From: Peteryoungia desertarenae
Lineage (GTDB): Bacteria > Pseudomonadota > Alphaproteobacteria > Rhizobiales > Rhizobiaceae
DNA length: 64,000 nt
Direction of reading: 5' to 3'
Assembly: GCF_005860795.2 (NCBI RefSeq)
Contig: NZ_CP058350.1
Coordinates: forward strand, 2,572,501 to 2,636,500
The notes under the pieces were generated by a model. The model ran no database searches. It was not told the DNA's origin and saw only the letters and a program-made list of their open reading frames with translations. Of this stretch, positions 36,564 to 43,329 are shown one piece after another. Numbering within the stretch: position 1 is the first letter of the stretch; every line of letters begins with the position of its first letter. Both the position numbers and the translations under genes were made by a program.

Positions 36564-37754
36564 ATGAACGACAGATCCGAGTTTCTGGCGAATGCTGGGA
36601 CCGACACGCAACTATGCCACTTGGGGCACGATCCCGCGAGCTTTCATGGTTTTGTCAATCCACCGGTCGTTAAGGCCTCCACTGTCCTGTTTCCGGATGT
36701 CGCAACCATGGAAAGCCATGGCCAGAAATACATCTATGGAACGCGTGGAACGCCGACCACCGATGCCCTGTGCCAGGCGATGGATGCGCTTGAAGGATCG
36801 GCAGGAACCATTCTTGTTCCTTCAGGATTGGCTGCCATCACCGTGCCATTCTTATCAGTGCTGTCGGCGGGAGACCATGCGCTGGTCGTCGATTCCGTTT
36901 ATGCGCCCTGCCGATACTTCTGCGATACGATGATGAGCCGGCTTGGTGTTGAATTCGAATATTATGACCCGGAAATCGGCGAGGGTATCGAGCGCCTCAT
37001 TCGCCCGAACACACGCCTGGTTCACACCGAAGCCCCGGGATCAAACACATTTGAGATGCAGGACATCCGGCTGATCGCCGAGATTGCTCATCGCCATGGT
37101 TGCGTCGTGACCATGGATAATACCTGGGCGACCCCGCTCTATTTCAGGCCGCTGGATTTTGGAGTCGATATCTCGATCCATGCAGCGACAAAATATCCAT
37201 CCGGCCATGCAGACATCCTGATGGGAACGGTTTCGGCTAATCAAGCCCACTGGCCGAAGCTTAAGGATGCCAACTGGGCGCTTGGCATGTGCGGTGCACC
37301 GGAAGATAGCTACCAGATCCTGCGCGGTCTGCGCTCGATGGGCTTGCGGCTTGCGCATCATGAAAAGAGTGCATTGACTGTGGCCAAATGGCTGGAATCA
37401 CGGCCCGATGTTTCTCGTGTGCTTCATCCGGGCCTACCCAGCTTTCCCGGTCACGACCTTTGGAAGCGCGATTTCAAGGGGGCAAGCGGTGTGTTTTCGA
37501 TGGTTTTCGGTGGACATGATCCACAGATGGCAAAGGCGCGCGCCAAGGCTTTTCTGGATGCGCTGGAACTGTTCGGCCTTGGTTATTCCTGGGGCGGTTA
37601 TGAAAGCCTCGCGGTTCTGGTCAACCTGTCGGATCGCAAGATCCGCAAGGCACCCGCGGACGGACAGGTCATCCGTCTTCAGATCGGCCTCGAAAACGTC
37701 GAAGACCTGATGGCCGATCTGGAACGCGGCTTTGCTGCCGCTGCGGCGATCTGA
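36564..37754 (+). CDS. metC: Cystathionine beta-lyase
   Basis: A 396-residue PLP enzyme of the Cys/Met metabolism family that splits cystathionine to homocysteine, pyruvate and ammonia. PLP binds Lys210 in SIHAATKYPSGHAD; YGTRGTPTT and EAPGSNTFEMQD are family marks. Related activities (cystathionine gamma-synthase or -lyase) are possible, but the overall pattern is MetC. It is divergent from the aap operon and ends four bases from the stop of the monooxygenase. Confidence 0.93.
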   Translation: MNDRSEFLANAGTDTQLCHLGHDPASFHGFVNPPVVKASTVLFPDVATMESHGQKYIYGTRGTPTTDALCQAMDALEGSAGTILVPSGLAAITVPFLSVLSAGDHALVVDSVYAPCRYFCDTMMSRLGVEFEYYDPEIGEGIERLIRPNTRLVHTEAPGSNTFEMQDIRLIAEIAHRHGCVVTMDNTWATPLYFRPLDFGVDISIHAATKYPSGHADILMGTVSANQAHWPKLKDANWALGMCGAPEDSYQILRGLRSMGLRLAHHEKSALTVAKWLESRPDVSRVLHPGLPSFPGHDLWKRDFKGASGVFSMVFGGHDPQMAKARAKAFLDALELFGLGYSWGGYESLAVLVNLSDRKIRKAPADGQVIRLQIGLENVEDLMADLERGFAAAAAI

Positions 37755-37758
37755 CAGA

Positions 37759-38919
37759 TTACTTGATCCGGAAGCCGTAGAGCCAGTCCAGGTCCTGGGC
37801 GAGGCTCTGCGGCGACTTGAGGGACAGAACGAGATCTCGACCGAGACGGATTGGTCCTCGGGCATGATAGGCAAACTTGTTCAATTGGCCGCGCTTCTTG
37901 ACGCGCCTGGCGCGGCTTTTTCTGTCTGACTCGAAAGCGGCCAGCGCGCTTGGCAAGGTGGCATGGCTCAGGCTTTCGGCGAGCGAAAATGCATCTTCGA
38001 TTGCCATGGCAGCGCCCTGGGCCGAGAAGGGCATCATGGCATGCGCCGCGTCTCCGATGAGAACTGTATCGATCCCATTGTGCCAGGCGCCGTCAGTGGC
38101 TTCGTAGAGTGGCCAGAAGGTCGGGTGCTCTGCGCCGGCCAGGATATGCCTGATCTGCTGGTGCCAGCCGTGGAATCGTTCAAGCAGCATGGCGCGCCGT
38201 GCGGCATCTGCATCGATGGCCCAGCTTTCCGCGGCGCCTGTGCCGCTTGAAATGGCGACGAGGTTGAAACCGTCAATCTCGCGCAACGGGTAACAAACCA
38301 GGTGGCTCTTTGCTCCCAGAAAGGCCATCACGCGATCATGCGCCAGAAATGTCGGCGCACTTGCCGCCGGTATGGTGAAGCGCCATGCAATATTGCCGGA
38401 AAAGCTGACATGCGGCGCATCCGGAACAAAGTCACGGCAACTGGACCATACCCCATCAGCTCCAATCACCAGGTCTGGTTTGACGCCCGCAAGATCGCCA
38501 ATTTCCTCGCGACTGATGCCATCAACGCGCGTTCCAAGCTTCAAATGGCATAGAGGTTCATGCAACACGGCTTTCAAGAGTGCTTGCTGCAGGGTCGATC
38601 GATGCAAGACGCCATAGGGTGCGCCCCACCGCGACCTTGCGATCTCCTTGACAGGGATTGCAGTCAGTTCCCGCAGTGACTGCCCAGAAGCAAGGGTAAC
38701 GCTCTTGGGCTCCAGCCATTGCCTTTCGATATCCGGCAAGACATCGAGCAGCGCCAGAATGCGTGTCGCATTGGGAGACAGCTGCAGCCCGGCACCAACT
38801 TCGCCAAGCTGGGGGGCCTGTTCGAGAACGGTTGAGGACACACCCTTGCGGGCAAGGGAAAGTGCCGCCGTTAAGCCAGCCACGCCGGCTCCAATGATGA
38901 CGGCGGTGCTGACGTTCAT
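37759..38919 (-). CDS. FAD-dependent monooxygenase (salicylate hydroxylase/UbiH type)
   Basis: A 386-residue flavoprotein hydroxylase. The ADP-binding motif IIGAGVAGLTAALSLARKG is at residues 8-26, the DG motif at PDLVIGADGVWSSCR, and the second FAD motif at VLIGDAAHAMMPFSAQGA. Class A monooxygenases of this kind hydroxylate aromatic rings; the substrate cannot be told. The start at 38919 (MNVSTAV) is where the Rossmann fold begins. It lies 26 bases after the NDUFS6-like gene, so both may share a transcript. Confidence 0.9.
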   Translation of the reverse strand: MNVSTAVIIGAGVAGLTAALSLARKGVSSTVLEQAPQLGEVGAGLQLSPNATRILALLDVLPDIERQWLEPKSVTLASGQSLRELTAIPVKEIARSRWGAPYGVLHRSTLQQALLKAVLHEPLCHLKLGTRVDGISREEIGDLAGVKPDLVIGADGVWSSCRDFVPDAPHVSFSGNIAWRFTIPAASAPTFLAHDRVMAFLGAKSHLVCYPLREIDGFNLVAISSGTGAAESWAIDADAARRAMLLERFHGWHQQIRHILAGAEHPTFWPLYEATDGAWHNGIDTVLIGDAAHAMMPFSAQGAAMAIEDAFSLAESLSHATLPSALAAFESDRKSRARRVKKRGQLNKFAYHARGPIRLGRDLVLSLKSPQSLAQDLDWLYGFRIK

Positions 38920-38945
38920 ACTGATCTGCCTGTCAAAATCAGGTT

Positions 38946-39191
38946 TCAGGCTGCTTTCACGTGGTAGACACACCCTGGCGGGTTTGTCTGCTCGGCCTTG
39001 AGTGTCGAATTGAAGCGATAGAGGGTCGAGCAATAGGAGCAGACTTTTTCGTTCTCATCGCCCATATCGATAAAGATATGCGGATGGTCGAATGGCGACG
39101 AGGCGCCGGTGCACATGAATTCCTTCACGCCGATCTCGATTACGCGATGACCGCCGTCGTTCTGGAAGTGAGGAATGGTATGGCCGGCCAT
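38946..39191 (-). CDS. NDUFS6-like zinc-finger protein (zf-CHCC)
   Basis: An 81-residue protein with a zinc site built from Cys27, His36/His38, Cys51 and Cys54 (CTGASSPFDHPHIFIDMG, then VCSYCSTLYRF). This matches the zf-CHCC family of the 13-kDa complex I subunit NDUFS6, known as an accessory subunit of alphaproteobacterial complex I. The start at 39191 is chosen because the family-typical MAGHTIPHFQND begins there. The gene precedes a flavin monooxygenase and lies far from core nuo genes. Confidence 0.88.
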   Translation of the reverse strand: MAGHTIPHFQNDGGHRVIEIGVKEFMCTGASSPFDHPHIFIDMGDENEKVCSYCSTLYRFNSTLKAEQTNPPGCVYHVKAA

Positions 39192-39352
39192 GTCAGTCTC
39201 CGAATGCTTTGGAATTTTGCCGGACATTAGCGCCGGATGCTTGGAATGTGTAGAGCCAAACGGCGGTGAGACCCACAGAAAATGGACCTGCGGCAATTGA
39301 TGTCGCTCGCCATATCAATATGGTGCGAGCCAATTGACCATAGGATCCACTC

Positions 39353-40132
39353 ATGAACCTCGATGCACCTGCGTTTTCTCGATTTTCTCACGATGGCTTG
39401 GAACTTGCCTATTTCGATGATGGCGATCCGTCTGGTGCCCCGGTATTGCTGATTCATGGCTTTGCCTCGACAGCGAATGTCAACTGGGTCTATCCCGGCT
39501 GGCTGAGGACACTTGGTGACGCCGGGTTCCGCGTTATTGCGCTCGACAATAGAGGTCATGGTGCAAGCGACAAACCCCGTGAGGCGGAGCTCTACCATCC
39601 CTCACTGATGGCGGGTGACGCAGCTGCTCTCTTGACCCATCTTGGCATCTCGCGGGCCCATGTGATGGGCTATTCCATGGGTGCGCGAATCTCGGCTTTC
39701 CTGGCGATCGAACACCCGGACCGGGTGCGGTCTCTCGTTTTTGGTGGTCTTGGCATTGGCCTCTGCGATGGTGTGGGCGATTGGGATCCGATTGCCGATG
39801 CACTGCTCGCGCCGTCTCTGGACGTCGTCACGCATGAGCGCGGTCGCATGTTTCGGGCCTTTGCCGATCAGACCAAGTCGGACCGGCAGGCGCTGGCAGC
39901 CTGTATTCGCACCTCGCGTGTTCTGGTCAGCCGAGCAGACATCGCGAGCGTGGATGTGCCGACATTGATCGGCGTCGGGACGAAGGATGATATCGCCGGT
40001 TCGCCGGCGGAGTTGGCGTCATTGATGAAGGATGCCACGGCACTCGACATCCCGAACCGGGATCATATGCTGGCGGTAGGAGATCGCGTGTTCAAGAAGG
40101 CTGTCCTGGAGTTCTACCAGCGCTTCGACTAG
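39353..40132 (+). CDS. Alpha/beta hydrolase
   Basis: A 259-residue alpha/beta-hydrolase with an oxyanion-side HGFAS, nucleophile Ser108 in GYSMGA, a probable Asp in VGTKDDIAG and His in NRDHMLAVGD, so the triad looks complete. DNRGHGASDKP is the usual cap-proximal loop. Substrate unknown; an esterase or lactonase is most likely. It overlaps nothing and converges with the crotonase gene across 14 bases. Confidence 0.9.
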   Translation: MNLDAPAFSRFSHDGLELAYFDDGDPSGAPVLLIHGFASTANVNWVYPGWLRTLGDAGFRVIALDNRGHGASDKPREAELYHPSLMAGDAAALLTHLGISRAHVMGYSMGARISAFLAIEHPDRVRSLVFGGLGIGLCDGVGDWDPIADALLAPSLDVVTHERGRMFRAFADQTKSDRQALAACIRTSRVLVSRADIASVDVPTLIGVGTKDDIAGSPAELASLMKDATALDIPNRDHMLAVGDRVFKKAVLEFYQRFD

Positions 40133-40146
40133 GTTAGGTCTCCACT

Positions 40147-40950
40147 TCAGCGCCCGTGGAAGATGGGGCGGCGCCTTTCCCTGAAAGCCTGACGGCCCTC
40201 GGCATAGTCCTCGCTGGTAAAGGTCGATGCGCCGATGATCTCTGCATCGCGCAGAAGGTCCTCGTCATTTTGTTCGAAAGCCCGCAGAGCCAGTTTCGCG
40301 GCGCGCAGCGATAGGGGCGCGTTCGCGCCAACTGTCTCGGCCAGTTGTTGGGCATGCGCATGAAGGCTGTCGCTGCTGGTCACTTTAAGCAGGAAACCAG
40401 CCTTTGCCATTTCTCCGGCCCGAAATGACATGCCGGTGAAAAGGGCTTTCCGTGCCAGTTGCGATCCCAACCCATGGATAAAATCCTGGATCGCGTCAGC
40501 CGGGTAGGCGAGGCCAAGGCGGGCCGCTGGTACGGCGAAGATCGCATCGTCGCTGGCAAGTCTCAGATCGGCGGCGGCAGCCAGCCCAAAGCCTCCACCG
40601 TAGCAGACACCACGAATGGCAACGATAACCGGAACGGAAGCATTGCGAATGGCGGCAAAGGCACGGCTGTTGCTCGCTTCATAAATGCGCGCCGTTTCAG
40701 CGTCTTTGCGGACGGTATCAAATTCGGAAATGTCGGCGCCTGCGCTGAAATCGACAGAACCCCCACCGCTGAGCAGGATGACCGCAGCGCCGCCCTGATT
40801 AACCAGCCAATTGATGGCATCGGGGATCGCCCGCCACATGGCGGCATTGATCGCGTTCTTCCTGGACGGGTTATCGATGATCAATTGACCAATTCCGGCT
40901 TCGCACTCCGCCTTGATTTGTCCCGTTGCAAATTCATGCATGCGTTTCAT
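40147..40950 (-). CDS. Crotonase (enoyl-CoA hydratase/isomerase family) lacking both hydratase glutamates
   Basis: A 267-residue crotonase-fold protein with the oxyanion-hole segments FSAGADISEF and VCYGGGFGLAAAADLRLAS. In true enoyl-CoA hydratases two Glu residues do the chemistry, in GCELA and QPEILLG. Here those positions read GFGLA and VPAARLG, so both glutamates are absent. It should therefore not be called a hydratase: an isomerase, dehalogenase, decarboxylase-like or other crotonase activity is possible. The start at 40950 lacks a clear ribosome site; an ATG at 40941 is an alternative. It is divergent from cysE. Confidence 0.85.
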   Translation of the reverse strand: MKRMHEFATGQIKAECEAGIGQLIIDNPSRKNAINAAMWRAIPDAINWLVNQGGAAVILLSGGGSVDFSAGADISEFDTVRKDAETARIYEASNSRAFAAIRNASVPVIVAIRGVCYGGGFGLAAAADLRLASDDAIFAVPAARLGLAYPADAIQDFIHGLGSQLARKALFTGMSFRAGEMAKAGFLLKVTSSDSLHAHAQQLAETVGANAPLSLRAAKLALRAFEQNDEDLLRDAEIIGASTFTSEDYAEGRQAFRERRRPIFHGR

Positions 40951-40963
40951 GTTGAATGCCCAT

Positions 40964-40993
40964 TTGAGAAGTGACCGCCTTCGACTATATAAT
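40964..40993 (+). promoter_or_regulatory. Candidate sigma-70 promoter of cysE
   Basis: TTGAGA (40964-40969) and a perfect TATAAT (40988-40993) are 18 bases apart, about 30 bases before the cysE ribosome site. Confidence 0.55.
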
Positions 40994-41023
40994 GCAACTG
41001 CAGTCCAGATGAGGAGACCGGCA

Positions 41024-41848
41024 ATGGTCGCAAAACCGGAAGCGTTCAAGTCCGAACACATTAAGTCGATGGACCCGATCTGGGACAGTCTGCGGCATGA
41101 GGCACGCACAGCTGCGGATCAGGACCCCATGCTCGCGGCCTTCTTCCATGCCACGGTGCTCAGCCATCGCTCCTTGGAAGACTGTGTGATTTATCGGATC
41201 TGCGAGCGACTTGATCATTCGGATCTTCCGGCGATCTTGTTGCGTCAGGCTTTTGAAGACATGCTTGCAGATTGGCCCGATTGGAGCGCGATCATGCGGG
41301 TCGACATCCAGGCGGTCTATGATCGGGACCCGGCCTGCACCCGCTTCATTGAGCCGGTGCTCTATTTCAAGGGTTTCCATGCGCTGCAGACCCATCGTCT
41401 GGCGCACTGGCTGTGGCAGCAAGGTCGGCGGGACTTTGCATTATATCTGCAAAGCCGTTCGTCGAACATGTTCCAGACCGACATAAACCCGGCGGCTCGG
41501 ATCGGCAAAGGCATCTTCCTGGACCATGCCACCGGCCTCGTGGTCGGCGAGACGGCGCGTATTGGCGACAATGTCTCCATCCTGCATGGTGTGACGCTTG
41601 GCGGCACTGGCAAGGAAGGCGCAGATCGCCATCCGAAGATCGGTGACGGTGTGCTGATCGGGGCAGGGGCCAAGGTGCTCGGCAACATCGAAGTCGGCAG
41701 TTGCTCACGCATCGCTGCGGGCTCGGTGGTTTTGAAGCCTGTTCCCAAGTGCACCACAGTTGCAGGCGTGCCGGCACGGGTCGTCGGAGAGGCCGGTTGT
41801 GCCGAGCCTTCGCGTTCCATGGATCAGATGCTCGCATCCGAGGAATAG
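41024..41848 (+). CDS. cysE: Serine O-acetyltransferase
   Basis: A 274-residue enzyme making O-acetylserine from serine and acetyl-CoA, the first step of cysteine synthesis. The N-terminal helical SAT domain (about residues 8-110) is followed by a left-handed beta-helix of hexapeptide repeats with GIFLDHATGLVVGE, DNVSILHGVTLGG and the C-terminal VPARVVG. The start at 41024 has GAGGAG seven bases upstream and a good promoter. The C-terminus usually binds inhibitory cysteine. Length is typical. Confidence 0.95.
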   Translation: MVAKPEAFKSEHIKSMDPIWDSLRHEARTAADQDPMLAAFFHATVLSHRSLEDCVIYRICERLDHSDLPAILLRQAFEDMLADWPDWSAIMRVDIQAVYDRDPACTRFIEPVLYFKGFHALQTHRLAHWLWQQGRRDFALYLQSRSSNMFQTDINPAARIGKGIFLDHATGLVVGETARIGDNVSILHGVTLGGTGKEGADRHPKIGDGVLIGAGAKVLGNIEVGSCSRIAAGSVVLKPVPKCTTVAGVPARVVGEAGCAEPSRSMDQMLASEE

Positions 41849-41978
41849 GTTGCGTCACGAGGAGCTTGCAGAAGAAGTTTTGCCCATTGGCTTGGGCAAA
41901 CTGCCCTTCTTGTCTTTACATCGGCGGAAAAGCCGTGCCACAAGCGGCGCAATTTGAAAAAGCCGACGGAGATGCAGC

Positions 41979-42182
41979 GTGAAGCCAGATGAAATCAAGA
42001 AGCTCGAAGCCTACTTCAAGCGGACCTTCAATCCGAACATGGTGGTAAAGGCGAGGCCACGCAAAGACGACTCTGCCGAGGTCTATGTCGGTGACGAATT
42101 CCTAGGCGTGGTTTTCAAGGACGAGGAAGATGGCGATCTGTCCTACAATTTTTCCATGGCCATTCTCGACGTGGACCTTTAG
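41979..42182 (+). CDS. DUF3126 small protein
   Basis: A 67-residue protein matching DUF3126 (MKPDEIKKLEAYFKRTFN, then YVGDEFLGVVFKDEEDG and SYNFSMAILD). It is typical of Rhizobiales, and function is unknown. The start is a GTG with GGAG eight bases upstream; no in-frame ATG is available. It follows cysE by 130 bases and ends before a strong terminator, so it may be read with cysE. Confidence 0.85.
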   Translation: MKPDEIKKLEAYFKRTFNPNMVVKARPRKDDSAEVYVGDEFLGVVFKDEEDGDLSYNFSMAILDVDL

Positions 42183-42243
42183 TCACACCAATCCTGAAGT
42201 TGCAGGCCTCCTTGCACTTAAGCAAAGCCTGTCAGAGTGATAG

Positions 42244-42274
42244 CGGTCGACCGGGTGCGGTCGACCGTTTTTTT
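42244..42274 (+). terminator. Intrinsic terminator after DUF3126
   Basis: CGGTCGACCG repeats itself around a 4-base loop (42244-42253 and 42258-42267); each arm is also self-complementary. Seven T residues follow. Confidence 0.9.
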
Positions 42275-42308
42275 GCCATTGTATACAACCTGAGAGTTTA
42301 AGTGCGGC

Positions 42309-42336
42309 GCACAAAACTACTTGATCCGATTTGTGC
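42309..42336. promoter_or_regulatory. Inverted repeat overlapping the phasin promoter
   Basis: GCACAAA (42309-42315) and TTTGTGC (42330-42336) face each other across 14 bases, covering the candidate -35 of the phasin gene. A perfect palindrome TTGTATACAA lies 20 bases upstream at 42279-42288. Either could be an operator, for instance for the PHB regulator PhaR, but neither matches a site I know for certain. Confidence 0.35.
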
Positions 42337-42348
42337 AGGTGCTATGTT
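42321..42348 (+). promoter_or_regulatory. Candidate promoter of the phasin gene
   Basis: TTGATC (42321-42326) and TATGTT (42343-42348) are 16 bases apart, giving a short leader before AGGAGGG at 42371. Confidence 0.45.
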
Positions 42349-42384
42349 CGTCACGGCTTAAATGAGCAACAGGAGGGATTTGAA

Positions 42385-42732
42385 ATGATGAATATCGATG
42401 ATGCCAATCAGAAGGGCAAGGAAGCCATGGACGCCATGATGAAGAATTACGCTGAAGTGACCAAGGGTTTTCAGGCTATCGCAGCAGAGGCGACGGAATT
42501 CTCCAAAAAATCCTTCCAGGATGTTGCCAGTCACATGGAGAAGCTGACGGGTGCCAAGAGCATCGAAGCGGTTGTCGAGCTCCAGACAAGCTTCGCCAAG
42601 AGTTCCTATGAGAGCTTTGTGGCCGAAGCGACGAAGATGAGCGAGATGTATGCCGACCTCGCAAAAACCGTCTACAAGCCTTTTGAAACACCGATGACCA
42701 AGGCAATGGCGCCGGCAGCCTCTGCCGCCTGA
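42385..42732 (+). CDS. Phasin-family granule protein
   Basis: A 115-residue, mostly helical phasin (NYAEVTKGFQAIAAEATEFS, then FQDVASHMEKLTGAKS and SYESFVAEATKMSEMYADLA). Phasins coat polyhydroxybutyrate granules, limiting their size and shielding the surface. A near-perfect ribosome site (AGGAGGG) sits seven bases before the ATG, as expected for an abundant protein. PhaC is in the same window at 19-21 kb. It is flanked by terminators, so it is a single-gene unit. Confidence 0.9.
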   Translation: MMNIDDANQKGKEAMDAMMKNYAEVTKGFQAIAAEATEFSKKSFQDVASHMEKLTGAKSIEAVVELQTSFAKSSYESFVAEATKMSEMYADLAKTVYKPFETPMTKAMAPAASAA

Positions 42733-42756
42733 TCTGAACCTTGTGCAGACCATGCG

Positions 42757-42785
42757 AGACCGGTTGCGCCAAGCGCAGCCGGTCT
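42757..42785 (+). terminator. Hairpin terminator of the phasin gene
   Basis: A 13-bp stem (42757-42769 with 42773-42785, one G-U) with a 3-base loop lies 25 bases past the stop. The following T content is weak (TTGCCATTTG). The 187 bases up to clpS hold no gene I can see. Confidence 0.65.
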
Positions 42786-42972
42786 TGCCATTTGTGGCAC
42801 CTGGTATAACCTGTAGCTTCGAGTTTTTATTGCACTAACGCTGTGGGACAAAACGTCGTCTTCCGACTTTGGGGGGCTTAAAATCAGCGAGTTTCGAACT
42901 ACCTACTAGAATGACTGTTCGTCCGGGTCGTGCTGAAGGGCAAAGCGGTCGAACTACGGAGAATGAACTGAA

Positions 42973-43320
42973 ATGATCGCTAAGCCGGTCTTCATGCAGA
43001 GCCAGCGTGACGGGGACAATGCCAATCGCGGCACCTCGGTGATCACGCGCACCAAGCCTAAGACAAAGAAGCCCAATCTGTATCGTGTCCTGCTTCTGAA
43101 CGACGACTACACACCGATGGAATTTGTGATCCATATCCTGGAGCGCTTTTTTCAGAAGGATAGGGAAGCTGCTACCCGAATCATGTTGCATGTTCACAAT
43201 CATGGTGTGGGGGAATGCGGTATCTTCACCTACGAAGTCGCCGAAACCAAAGTGTCGCAGGTTATGGACTTCGCCAGACAGCATGAACATCCGCTACAAT
43301 GCGTCATGGAAAAGAAGTGA
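42973..43320 (+). CDS. clpS: ClpS, adaptor of ClpAP
   Basis: A 115-residue adaptor that brings N-degron substrates to ClpA. The conserved [16 protein letters not shown] pocket motif, [11 protein letters not shown] and [10 protein letters not shown] are all present. The N-terminal ~30 residues form the flexible extension needed for hand-over to ClpA. clpA starts nine bases after the stop, the standard operon. The ribosome site is modest (GGAG, more than 10 bases upstream). Confidence 0.96.
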   Translation: MIAKPVFMQSQRDGDNANRGTSVITRTKPKTKKPNLYRVLLLNDDYTPMEFVIHILERFFQKDREAATRIMLHVHNHGVGECGIFTYEVAETKVSQVMDFARQHEHPLQCVMEKK

Positions 43321-43329
43321 GGATCAGAC

